Source: Dactylis glomerata (Eukaryota > Streptophyta > Magnoliopsida > Poales > Poaceae). From it: 64,000 nt of DNA. The stretch is taken from contig QXEO01000832.1 of NCBI GenBank assembly GCA_007115705.1, positions 638,791 to 702,790 on the forward strand, read 5' to 3'. Shown here piece after piece: positions 34,267 to 42,857 of the stretch. A program made the translations under genes and the position numbers. Below the pieces are notes generated by a model that worked only from the letters and a program-made list of their open reading frames with translations, had not been told where the DNA came from and made no database searches. How positions within the stretch are numbered: position 1 is the first letter of the stretch; each line of letters begins with the position of its first letter.

Positions 34267-34554
34267 ACAATGTTTATAATTAAACACAAGTCGTGATCTT
34301 ATGTGTGTGAACAAGTTGTATATATACTTGTATGCATGTGTATATGCTCGGTGAACCAAATATATTATATATGTATCGGTTTATATATTATGTTGTAATG
34401 CTGTATGAATAAGTATATAAGAAAACTTGTTTGAAATGAATCAAACAATTGAATGGAGGAAAATACAAATATACCCTAAACCCTAAACCCCTAAATAATA
34501 CAACAATTGAAATCCAGAAAAATAATCAAGCAGCAGAGGCTGCCACGTGTGGAC

Positions 34555-34765
34555 ACTTTAGTCCCGGTTCGTAACACGAATCGGGACTAAAGGTCCTACG
34601 CCCACGAGCACCCAGCCCTGCCACGTGGTCCCTCTTTAGTCCCGGTTCGTATAGCAACCGGGACTAAAGATTGGGCTCCAGTCCCGGTTGGTTAGTCCCG
34701 GTTGGTTAGTCCCGGTTGCGCAACCGGGACTGAAGGCCCAAACGAACCAGGACTGAAGCCCTATT
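34555..34765 (+). repeat. Right subterminal repeat array of the CACTA element
   Basis: TTTAGTCCCGGTT and inverted ACCGGGACTAAAG motifs recur through this stretch. They include three closely spaced GTCCCGGTTGGTTA-type copies near 34680-34720 and more diverged CAGGACTGAAG forms close to the terminus. Confidence 0.85.
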
Positions 34766-35821
34766 TTCCACTAGTGCAACTATCTCGGTGTTGCGTGGAG
34801 GAGAACCGACCGTTTTTTAGCGCAAAACGGCAAAGTTGATCCAAACCCTAGGCGGCTTGGTAGAACTACAGAACGATAAAAACAAAGATAACAATACGTA
34901 AAAGTAGATGCGTTTTGTTGAATAGATCGATTGGATGATTTCTTTCTCAATCGGCCATGACCTTTTATATAGGCGCATGACTTTGACGTACAAGATATGA
35001 CTTGTCGTATAGGAATAGAATTCCAATAGCATACACCGAATATTATTTACCCTCCTAATTCGGTTACCATATTTGCCTACCAAATCTTGTTGCTAAAATA
35101 TACTAGTACTAGTATGTATTAATTCCGGCCCTTCACGTACAAAGACTTACATAGGAATAAAATATTCCGGGCCAGGAATTGTTTGATCGCACTAGCTAGA
35201 CAATAACAATTGACCTGTGCATGCACTCGTCGTCCATTGCACCTTCTCTGTAAACTCCTTTAGCTTGATATCCGACCGAGGCAATGTAGAACTTGTCCTT
35301 GGTAGCAATCGTGCTAGCTCAACGAATAAGAGAATCTTTCCAGACCTTGTCCTATGCAGCGACATTAGTTCATGCAAAACTTCATAAAACTTGCTTCACT
35401 TGATCTATGGTTGTGGCATATGTACTGAACAATAAGCAGCCTGCATTTGAACTTAGGACGATGTTGACTAGTACCGGCCATATAATTCCCAAGGCGATGT
35501 TCAAAGAACACATCGGCTAAATCTTTTGCTGACGGCAATATGCAAATAAATCATCAGCCATATTTTCATAGGGCGATATTTCAAAATAAGATATCGGCCA
35601 TAATTTCTTCAAGCCTACATCGACCTGCTAGAACTCCTCCCGATTAGCAACCATTTAGCTTAAAATGCTTCTGAACCTGACCAGGACATATCTGACGTAG
35701 CTTCTGCAATATGAAAAAACACTTGTTGCAATTGTTTATCAATATACCCACTAACCAGTTTGGTCAATGATTAATTTGGCCTATAAATATCTAGTAGCCA
35801 AATTATGCATTCAACACAGTA

Positions 35822-35932
35822 GTAATAACTTCCAAGACTCAAATAAAAGAAAAAGAACTAAAAGTAAACATTGGGTTATCTCCCAAGAGTGCTTTTCTTT
35901 AACGCCTTTGAGCTAGGCGTAGAAAGTGCGAA
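35822..35932 (-). other. Athila-type interior between the nested Gypsy insertion and the gag gene
   Basis: This short stretch continues the Athila-type interior after the CAGTA duplication. It includes the inverted form of CTTGGGAGATAACCCAATG, which is conserved in the related element at 48204-48222. Confidence 0.6.
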
Positions 35933-36652
35933 TCAAGTATTTTCGAAAGAAGTATTAAGATCAATTGTTTCCTCAAGATCACCACTTACCACACTAGGCA
36001 CTTTAGAGGTTCCCGAAGATGATTCAACCTGCAAGTCACTCTTAGTTGAACTAAAAGTCTTACCAATCTTAAAAATATGATGCGGTTTAGGCACAGACAC
36101 CTTGGGAACATACATAAATTTTTGCTCTTTTTCAACAAAAGCTTTCTCGTTCTTAAACTTAAGAGAAGAGAAAATTGAACTTAGAGTTTCCATGGATTCC
36201 TCTAGTTTCCCAATCCTAAGGTTTTGACTATCAAGAGTAGTGCTAGCTTCTAAAACGGTAATTCTCTTACCGATACTTTCTATCTCTTCATTAACTCGGC
36301 TAGCGTTATCAAGGATATTTAGCAAACTTTTTTCTAAAGCGCCTAGTTTTTCTATAACTTCCTCCAAAGTGATCTCAGTTTTAGCAACATGAATAGGTGA
36401 TACTTCCACTAAACTTTCAATTAAAGTGCATGCTTCAAGAGTGGGAGTACCCAGAAAATTTCCTCCTGCAAGAGTATCAAGAACATACCTATTCCAACTA
36501 GATATACCAACGTAAAAATTTCTAAGGAGGATCATGGTAGAATGCTTCTTAGTACACTTATGATGAGAATTGCTAATACGGTACCAAGCATCTTTCAAAC
36601 TCTCTCCCCCTTGTTGCTTAAAAGTATGAACTTCAACTTCAGGATTACTCAT
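35933..36652 (-). CDS. Gag-like protein of the Athila-type element
   Basis: The ATG at 36652-36650 gives 239 residues starting MSNPEVEVHTF; the open frame continues upstream without a better start. The N-terminal part carries a recognisable retrotransposon gag segment (FKQQGGESLKDAWYRIS, then RNFYVGISSWNRYVLDTLAG and LEACTLIESLV). The rest is a charged coiled-coil-like region (VIEKLGALEKSLLNILD, KRITVLEAS, KLEESMETLSSI). No zinc knuckle and no pol follow. It lies directly after the primer-binding site. I infer a capsid-like role for a non-autonomous element. Confidence 0.7.
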   Translation of the reverse strand: MSNPEVEVHTFKQQGGESLKDAWYRISNSHHKCTKKHSTMILLRNFYVGISSWNRYVLDTLAGGNFLGTPTLEACTLIESLVEVSPIHVAKTEITLEEVIEKLGALEKSLLNILDNASRVNEEIESIGKRITVLEASTTLDSQNLRIGKLEESMETLSSIFSSLKFKNEKAFVEKEQKFMYVPKVSVPKPHHIFKIGKTFSSTKSDLQVESSSGTSKVPSVVSGDLEETIDLNTSFENT

Positions 36653-36810
36653 TCTAACAAGACTAAAGGCAAGTAAATAAAAGCGACTACAATGGAAACT
36701 ATTTGTTTTGTATTTTTTATAAAATGATGCAAGTAAAAAGAAAATAAAGCAAAACTTAAAATAAAGTAACGGATGTGCGTGCGAAACTCCCCTTGCAGAA
36801 GTCTTCTTTT

Positions 36811-36828
36811 TCCCCGGCAACGGCGCCA
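36811..36828 (-). promoter_or_regulatory. Primer-binding site, complementary to tRNA-Asp
   Basis: The minus strand reads TGGCGCCGTTGCCGGGGA, which matches the complement of the plant tRNA-Asp 3' end. This is the usual Athila-type primer site. It is 10 bp from the LTR end at 36839. Confidence 0.8.
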
Positions 36829-36838
36829 GAAAATTTAT

Positions 36839-38479
36839 TGCTTGTTGCGGTGATGTTGATGTAAATCACCGTCCCATTGGGAACCCCAAGAGGATGGTAT
36901 GATGAGTATAGCAGCAAATTTTCCCTTAGTAAGAAACCAAGGTTTATCGTATCCAGGAAAAAGCCGAACGTCTGAAGGTGATGTATGCTAGCTTAGCGAC
37001 AGCTCTGGACAATTTATAAGGCGCCTCGTCCAGTGTTTTGCTTTGCACCAGCAACAACGTGGAACCTGCACATAAAACAACCAAATACTTTGCTCCCAAC
37101 TTACGATGAGCTTGTCAATCTCACCGGTTTGCTGTAAACAAAGGAATGAGCGTATCGAGTGGAAAACAATAGTAGTATGCAAGAAAGTAAACAGTGCGAG
37201 TAAAGTAAACATGTGATAGCAATATAAAGGAAATTGGACCGGGGTCCATAGTTCACTAGTGGTGTCTCTCCATAAAATAAATAACGCATGCTGGGTAAAC
37301 AAATTATAGTTGGGCAATTGATAGAATAAAGATAACGTGCATATGTCGAGAGGATCACTATGAGATTTACTCTGGGCATTACAACAAAATACATAGACAG
37401 CCATCCAACTGCATCTATGACTAATAATCCACCCATGGGGATATCGTTCGAACACCCCACGAGTATTAAGTTGCGAACAACAGATAACTGCATTAAGCAA
37501 ATTGTATAATGTAAACAAAGCATATGCCCTTGGGCATAAGAATGTTGTTTTCTCCCTAGTGGCAACAACACATCTACAACCTTAGAGGTTTCTGTCACTC
37601 CCCCAGATTAAATAGAGGCATGAACCCAACTATCGAGCATATATACCCCCTCTTGGAGTCACTAGTATCTACTTGGCCAAGATAGCTACTAACAACAGAG
37701 AGCATGCAAGATCATAAACAACATAGAGATAACATAAGATAATATTCAGCACATCAACTCAATCATAACACCAATATTCATCGAATCCCAACAAACACAA
37801 TATATAGAATTACATAACGGTGATCTCGATCATGTAAGGCAGCTCACGAGATCTAAACATGAAGCACATGGTGGAGAAGATAACTATCTAGCTACTGCTA
37901 TGGACCCATAGTCCAAGGTAGACTACTCACTCATCACGTTGGAGGCAAGCATGACGATGAAGAAGACCTCCGGTGGCGATTCCCCTCTCCGGCAGGGGGA
38001 AGAGCTTACGAACCCTCCCAATCTCGGGTCGACGACGACGGTGGATCGCGATGTGTTTCTAGAAAATTGATCGGGTACTTAGGTTTTTCCCGTCGGGGGG
38101 TCTTTATAGGCGAAGGGGCGGCGTCAGAAGTGGACCAGGGCGGTCACACACGTAGGGGGCGCGGCCAGGGGCTGGGCCATGCCGCCCTACTGTGTGGCCG
38201 GCCCGTGGCCCCTCTCCATCTCCTCTTTGGACTTCTGGAAGCTTCGGTAAATTTCTAGATGTTTGGCTTTTGTTTTGTCCAATTCCGAGAATATTTCTCG
38301 TGTAACTTTTCTAAAATACAAAAACAGCAGAAAATAGGGAACTGGCGCTATGGCATCTTGTTAATAGGTTAGTTCTGGAAAATGCATAAAAATGCCACGA
38401 GGTGTAACGAAACACTAAGCAAATGGTGTAAAAACAAGCATGGAGCATCAAAAATTATAGATTGGTTTGAGACGTATCA
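36839..38479 (-). repeat. 5' LTR of the Athila-type element
   Basis: This 1,641 bp LTR is homologous end to end to 10121-11764. It drives transcription toward lower coordinates. A TATA-like CTTTATAG (inverted) lies near 38102-38109, downstream of the GGGGGG block typical of this family. Confidence 0.88.
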
Positions 38480-38484
38480 TTGTA

Positions 38485-39624
38485 CCTTGATCATGAGCCA
38501 GAAAGGAATCGGTCTATGGACTGGGATGATGTTGTTTGCAATCCTATATCAAATTTTCCACCTGTGATTACTCCAAGCAAGAAAGTTAACAGTGTGCAGA
38601 ATGAAATTTTTGATATGAATGTTGTTAGCTGAAGGACACTTCCATTTATGAACCTGCAGTACTGTACAAATCTTGCTATTTTATTTTCTAGGAACATCAG
38701 TTGCAGACAATGGCATTTCTACAGAAGGACACTTGCATTTATGAACCTGCGGTACTTGATGCTTTGTTAGCTGAGGTCAGTTGTAAACAATTTTCCTATT
38801 TTTTTGCTTGTCTGAGTTCTAGCAACCATAGTTATAAAGGAGGAAAGTCAAAAGTGTGCTCACGAAGAGGCAAGTTCTTGCTGTGGCAAAGTTGAAGGCA
38901 ACAGCTACCAGAAGAGACATAGCAGATCAAGAGAAGTTTGATGCAGCATTAGCAAAGCTTCAGAAAGAGGGGGAATAGAGGGTTCAGGCAGCTGAGAAAA
39001 TGAAAGATGAAGCTTTAGCTAGGAAAATTGCTAATGAAGAGAAGAAGAAGGCTGAGAGGGAAGCAAAGCAGCTTGCTGCTGCACAAAAGAAAATACCAAT
39101 GGCTAAAAAAAAATCATAGGAGGAGAAACTTGCACTTGCTGACAAAAAAGAAACTAGCTCAAGAAGCTAGAAAAAGGAAGGCAGAGCAAGCAAAGCTTGC
39201 ACTAGCAGAGAAGAGAAGATTGGAGCAAGAAGCTAAGAAAAAAAGAAGAACAAGATGCCAGAATTAGATTGAACAATGCCATTGCTCAGAAGATGCAACA
39301 GGAAGAGGAAGCCAGGCAGAAGGCATGGGAAGAGCACCTGCAGAAAATTGAGATGGCAAAAAACAATCAGTCAGAGATGAGCATGATAGAGCTGAGGCAG
39401 ACAGGATATTGGACTAGAAATAAAAGAGAAGATTGGCAGAAGAAGCTAACAAGATCCAAGCTACTCAATTTAGAGCTCCACAGCAGCAATCTGATTTGTT
39501 GGCATCACAACACCTCAAAAGGAATTCTGGACAGACAAGCAACAACACCAGTAGGGCTCCATTCAAGAAACCTAGGAAGGAATCAATGTTTGATTATCTT
39601 AGAGGTCCACCACCTGGTTGTTAG
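38485..39624 (+). pseudogene. MULE transposase-like gene, C-terminal part
   Basis: The frame resumes right after the TTGTA duplication with LDHEPERNRSMDWDDVVCNP, the normal continuation of the N-terminal domain at 9811-10120. After an apparent intron (exon near 38695-38775: QTMAFLQKDTCIYEPAVLDALL) come Lys/Glu/Ala-rich coiled-coil stretches (KIANEEKKKAEREAKQLAA, RKAEQAKLALAEKRRLEQE, AIAQKMQQEEEARQKAWEE), ending KKPRKESMFDYLRGPPPGC and a stop at 39624. Frames shift near 39110, 39240 and 39370, mostly at A-runs, and a TAG lies near 38977. The DDE catalytic core and SWIM finger expected in a MuDR transposase are absent. The gene is an internally deleted derivative. Confidence 0.65.
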
Positions 39625-39981
39625 ATAGCTGTCTATTTAATAATAGTTCTCCTAGTTCCAGGATATTTTGGTTATTGAACTCATGTTGAGCATTTTGTTT
39701 ATGTACTCCTATATTTTGCTACTGCATACTATATGTTATATTAGTGCTAGTTGCACTCCTATATTTTGTTTATGTACTCCTATAATTTGGTTTTTGAGCA
39801 CTGCTCCATTTATGCACTTCATTGGTTCCTGAGCACTGTTTCATTTATGCAAAATATGAGAGACAAATGATAGTGCTTGCAACATTTAGTCAACATCGTA
39901 GCTCACTTCATTCATAATCTGTCATATTCAAAAGCAACAACAGCCCACACAGTACCACAACAAGCCAACAACACACTGCAC

Positions 39982-40492
39982 TTACTGCTTGCACACAACC
40001 ACAAGCATCAAACACACTATAACTCCTAAACAAAAAATTACAAGTTTCAAAAGTAACACTATCTCCATCAGCAGCCTCTCAATTTGTATGTTTCCACCTG
40101 TAACAATCTCCATCTTTCCTTTCTTGCTTCTACCAGAAATTTGGTTCATTGAGCTACTTGCATTGGCTTGATCATGGCAAATTTCACCAATTTTCTTCAA
40201 ATTATCCTCATATACATCCTCCCATTTCTAGAAGTTGCAACCACCTTTTATGCGTCTGACCAAACAAATAAAATACAAATCACAAGCTAGAAGATACATA
40301 GAACATGGGTGAAAAGATCAAGAGGGAACAAACCTCGAGATTCGGGCACTTGTAGAAATGCCTGAGAAAATTCTCCTCTGTCTTTGATACGTAGTGCTTC
40401 ACTCTGCAGAACTTGCAGCAATCGCATATCACGAGCGGGAAGCGCGACATCATGTTCTCCGACAAGCTCCCGCCATTGGTACCGCCGCCCAT
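39982..40492 (-). pseudogene. MULE-borne GRF zinc-finger/transmembrane gene, convergent to the transposase
   Basis: Exon 1 starts at ATG 40492 and encodes a GRF-type zinc-finger N-terminus (MSRFPLVICDCCKFCRVKHYV, then FYKCPNLE), ending at a GT donor near 40333. A 3' part encodes KWEDVYEDNLKKIGEICHDQ, a polar linker, and a hydrophobic helix (LLLKLVIFCLGVIVCLMLVVV) ending at 39982. The family pattern is GRF finger, short coil, C-terminal membrane helix. In the second exon a TAG (40230-40228 on minus) sits where the finger's conserved aromatic after GCNF is expected, and the acceptor phase does not fit cleanly. It is probably broken. Tail-to-tail layout recalls the two-gene maize MuDR, but I see no homology claim beyond layout. 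Confidence 0.6.
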
Positions 40493-40724
40493 GAGGAAGG
40501 GAACAGAGAGACTAGGGGGAAGAGAACAGAGGGACTAGGGGGATGAAGGTGCAGAATCTTGCCTATGACGAGCGCAGACAGCCGGCCCCCGCCGTCGCCG
40601 TTCAATCCCTCTCACGCGTCAGCGACGACAAATCATTCAATTTAGGGTTACGAAAGGGGAATTGCAGATTAGAAACCGTTTCAGACCGTGCGTGCCTTCG
40701 TCCGGGGCCACCCTTGCGAGCCGT

Positions 40725-40881
40725 CCCGGGTCCACCACTTTGCCACATCACTGTCATACGTATCTCGGACCGTATGTGGGCGTCCAGAACAATTTCCAGG
40801 ACCGTTCTAATGCATTTTCTATGTTGCAGGACCGTATCAGTCCTAGCCATCAAGCTCAAGGATTGTAGATGCATTTCACTC
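40725..40881 (-). repeat. Right terminal inverted repeat of the large MULE
   Basis: Inverted counterpart of 9125-9280. It ends GCATTTCACTC at 40881 and is followed by GATCTA, matching the left flank. Confidence 0.8.
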
Positions 40882-41134
40882 GATCTACGCCGTGCTCGTG
40901 ATGATCCTGGCCGCCAGCGCCACCCAGGGGGACTCCTCTACAATGAGATCATCCGCGGACGCGCGAAACCTCCAGGACCTCCTCGTCTCACGCGCCTGCG
41001 CCGCCGTTGTGGAGCACGGCGCGCTCAGGGCCCGGTCCGGCTCCGGCCTGCCACACGTGTTGTTCGCACCCCGCCCGCGGATCGAAAGGCCGCGGCCACT
41101 AAAAACCCCCGTAGCGCTGAAGCGATCAACATGA
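40882..41134 (+). pseudogene. Host-gene-like fragment, copy 2, right half
   Basis: This continues the fragment cut at 9124. It matches 2200-2290 of copy 1 (ATCTACGCC, then CCCAGGGGGACTCCTCTACAA). It extends further than copy 1 with a plausible coding frame (NLQDLLVSRACAAVVEHGALR). I do not recognise the gene. Confidence 0.45.
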
Positions 41135-41857
41135 CCTTGTGGCTAAAAGGAGGGAACTAGATACGTGTAGGGGTGTCCTGGCGCTCGTTGCAGTTGTGCA
41201 CTCTCTTGCGGCCATTGTTGCAGTGGAGTACTCTCGTGGTCGGCGTTTGCGGGATCCCTGACACCTTCTCGGTGCTTCCTCCCTTTATGCGAGGCGGTCT
41301 AGGCCTTGGTGTGCCATTTGGAGGTGCCCCTACGCTCTTAGAAGCTTTTCTGGAGTCGGTGTTAGCTCTCTATACTGATTTTAACTATATTCTCTAATGA
41401 AAGGAGAGTTCATTGCAAAAAAGAAGAAGCATGTTCTATTTACTGATTTTGAATAAGTATCGTTTCTAAATTAAGGACAAAACCAAAAGAGATGACGGAT
41501 GCTTGCGAGCAAAAGGACTAGCACTCGCAAAGGACACGCAGTACATGGGTGAAGAACGTAGTGATTCCAAACTCTGAGAACTTTTACTTCGAATCATTCG
41601 ACTTTGCAGATTGCCGTGGCATGTAGACTACATGACGTAGTCACAGCGAGGAAAATAAACAGTAGGCCAAACATAACAATAGTAGTGAAAATTGGTAGTA
41701 GAAATAAACATTAAAACTAATCAAATTGCGCAAAGTGATGATAGTCTTAAACGACACTGACTTTTTTTCTTTGACAATAACAACACTGACTTTTCAATCG
41801 GAGGGTATTGCGAAACCTGATCTTATTGCTCAGCGCTTCGTGGTCTTCGGTTTTTGG
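41135..41857. other. Intergenic stretch, nothing firmly recognised
   Basis: A short frame at 41173-41397 has no recognisable domain. The sequence ends in an A-rich tail (GCAAAAAAGAAGAAG near 41413-41428), which could mark the 3' end of a retroposed copy. The rest is AT-rich and non-repetitive as far as I can see. Confidence 0.3.
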
Positions 41858-42667
41858 TCAGTCACCATCTCTTCCACGATCCTCTTGGGTTGCTCCTGAT
41901 TCCGTGTCCTGGCCCAGCGGCTGCACGTCCGGCGCGGCAGCCGCAGAATCGTCAGCAGGGCCGAGACAGCGGCGCTTGGCGGGACACGGCGGTGCGTCGA
42001 TGATGCCTCGTGCGGACGCGAAGGCGAGCTCGACCTCCATCCACCACCGGGACTGCCTCCCGGCGCCGCGGTCGAGCAGGAAGGCGATCCAGAGCTCCTG
42101 ATTCATCTCCTTCTCGGTCTTCGCGCGCCAGCCGGCGCCGCGGTCGAGGTAGAAACTCTGCCACGGCTCCTGCTTCTTCGACCAGTAGCTCTGGCTCCAC
42201 GGCCACGGGGAAGGCACGTGGACCTCTCGCCACCGGTCGAACACCACCAGGCTGCCGCGGTCGACGGGGGGAAGGAAGCGGATGGAGTCCGGCCCGACCA
42301 CGTAGCGCGCCGTCGCCTCAGATTCATCCTCGTCCTCGTCCTCCTCCTCTTCCTCGTCCTCCTCTTCCTCCTCCTCGTCCTCTTCTTCTTCCGGAGATCC
42401 GCTGGTCCAGCACTTCAGGCTCGGTCCCTCGTGTTCCGGCGTCGACAACGGCGGTCTGCGGGGGTAGTCTGCCGCCGCATCGCCGCCTGCGTCGCGTCTT
42501 GCCTTTCTCGTTTTCCTCCGCGGGAGAAAATCAGTGACCCGAATGGGCGGGAAGATATCGAAGGGGTGGTACGGATCGCGCCGCCTCGCGCCGCCGTGGA
42601 GCGGGAACGACCTTGGCCTCGGAAACAGTGTTACGCGATCGTACCGAAGCTCGCGTAGAGGCGTCAT
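41858..42667 (-). CDS. Hypothetical acidic protein, candidate host gene
   Basis: A single-exon frame of 269 residues starts at ATG 42667. The N-terminal third is basic with a proline-rich part (RDPYHPFDIFPPIRVTDFLP, then RRKTRKARRDAGG). A run of about 30 Glu/Asp residues follows near residues 95-120. The C-terminal half has two similar units, QEPWQSFYLDRGAGWRAK and QELWIAFLLDRGAGRQSR. The end is Ala/Asp-rich. GC content and third-position GC are high, unlike flanking repeats. A TATA-like sequence lies about 80 bp upstream (near 42745-42752, inverted). I do not recognise the family. Its main rival is a captured gene fragment; no transposon ends flank it closely. Confidence 0.5.
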   Translation of the reverse strand: MTPLRELRYDRVTLFPRPRSFPLHGGARRRDPYHPFDIFPPIRVTDFLPRRKTRKARRDAGGDAAADYPRRPPLSTPEHEGPSLKCWTSGSPEEEEDEEEEEEDEEEEEDEDEDESEATARYVVGPDSIRFLPPVDRGSLVVFDRWREVHVPSPWPWSQSYWSKKQEPWQSFYLDRGAGWRAKTEKEMNQELWIAFLLDRGAGRQSRWWMEVELAFASARGIIDAPPCPAKRRCLGPADDSAAAAPDVQPLGQDTESGATQEDRGRDGD

Positions 42668-42743
42668 GCCGTGCCGTGCGAGGAGGGAACAATTTGATCG
42701 GATCTGACCTAATAACGGCGGCCCTTGTGGACGGTTTGGAAAG

Positions 42744-42752
42744 CAATATAGT
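42744..42752 (-). promoter_or_regulatory. Possible TATA box of the acidic-protein gene
   Basis: The minus strand reads ACTATATTG about 80 bp before the ATG at 42667, a plausible core-promoter distance for a plant gene. There is no other support. Confidence 0.3.
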
Positions 42753-42857
42753 ATGAGATTAGTTGTCTTCTCCTCGCTATTATCGGTGTATCCTACCGAC
42801 CTACAAGTAAATTTTACAATTTGGAAACTCCTATTTCCTAGCGAAGTCGTTTCCGGG

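Larger units (their letters stand above)
24030..34776 (+). mobile_element. CACTA (En/Spm) DNA transposon, about 10.75 kb
   Basis: Terminal inverted repeats CACTAGTAGAAAA (24030) and CACTAGTGGAAAA (inverted, from 34776) flank the element. The target duplication is the 3 bp CAA (24027-24029 and 34777-34779), as the superfamily requires. Subterminal regions are packed with direct and inverted TTAGTCCCGGTT motifs, the transposase-binding type array. It carries two plus-strand genes: a TNP2-type transposase (25252-28554, two TGA codons) and a seven-exon gene with a plant-transposase and Ulp1-like domain (30515-34266). Two tandem-repeat arrays lie between them. It is inserted in the 5' LTR of the minus-strand Gypsy element. 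Confidence 0.93.
14579..35816 (-). mobile_element. Non-autonomous Gypsy retrotransposon, interrupted by a CACTA and two Helitrons
   Basis: On the minus strand the element begins TGTTGAATGC (35816) and ends GCGTGCCAACA (14579). It is flanked by a perfect 5 bp duplication, CAGTA (14574-14578 and 35817-35821). The undamaged version of the target (TTACAGTAGTAATGAC-like) is visible in the related element near 48265. The left (3') LTR is 14579-19718 including two Helitrons. The right (5') LTR is 23864-35816 including a CACTA element. A primer-binding-like site adjoins 23863 and a polypurine tract adjoins 19718. The interior (19719-23863) encodes gag-like protein only. LTRs differ at roughly 18 of about 875 positions compared by eye, fewer than in the element it sits in, as the nesting order predicts. 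Confidence 0.88.
23864..35816 (-). repeat. 5' LTR of the non-autonomous Gypsy element, holding a CACTA and a fold-back duplication
   Basis: LTR sequence occupies 23864-24029 and 34780-35816. The first 112 bp (23864-23975) are collinear with 14579-14690 of the other LTR. Then follows a 70 bp inverted copy of 14600-14669 (split as 23976-24029 plus 34780-34795), after which collinearity resumes at 34796. The CACTA element sits inside the inverted copy. Confidence 0.85.
10121..38479 (-). mobile_element. Athila-type LTR retrotransposon (non-autonomous), interrupted by a second Gypsy element
   Basis: The element lies on the minus strand. Both LTRs are present (10121-11764 and 36839-38479), with outer ends TG...CA. 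It is flanked by a perfect 5 bp duplication, TTGTA (10116-10120 and 38480-38484). The primer-binding site complementary to tRNA-Asp is at 36811-36828 and a polypurine-type motif is next to 11764. One gag-like gene (35933-36652) is present, but no protease, reverse transcriptase or integrase, so it depended on other elements. Another Gypsy element (14579-35816) sits in its interior. By eye the two LTRs differ at about 18 of 275 positions sampled, which indicates a fairly old insertion. Confidence 0.88.
9125..40881 (+). mobile_element. Mutator-like element with two convergent genes, expanded by nested insertions
   Basis: The left end GAGTGAAATGCATCTACAG (9125) and the right end (read inverted from 40881) form long terminal inverted repeats of about 150 bp, several percent diverged. 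Flanks share GATCTA directly outside these ends. The shared block is TCGATCTA if 2 bp of overlap with the terminus is allowed, and 8 of 9 bases match over ATCGATCTA/CTCGATCTA. Mutator elements usually make 9 bp duplications, so the exact end is uncertain by about 3 bp. Inside are a transposase-like gene on plus (9560-39624) and a GRF zinc-finger gene on minus (39982-40492). The Athila-type insertion at 10121-38479 accounts for most of the length; the original element was about 3.4 kb. Confidence 0.75.

Noticed and set aside
34476..34496. Telomere-like ACCCTAAACCCTAAACCCC
   Set aside because: It is fewer than three units inside the CACTA 3' region. At most it is a telo-box-type motif; there is no telomeric tract.
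40892..41134. Intact small membrane protein gene
   Set aside because: Its start is created by the MULE junction context, and the other copy (2078) differs in frame downstream. A fragment is more likely.
42010..42658. Plus-strand frames of 146-175 codons opposite the acidic-protein gene
   Set aside because: They are antisense shadows of the GC-rich minus-strand gene, with poly-Leu and Arg/Ser-rich runs mirroring the Glu tract.
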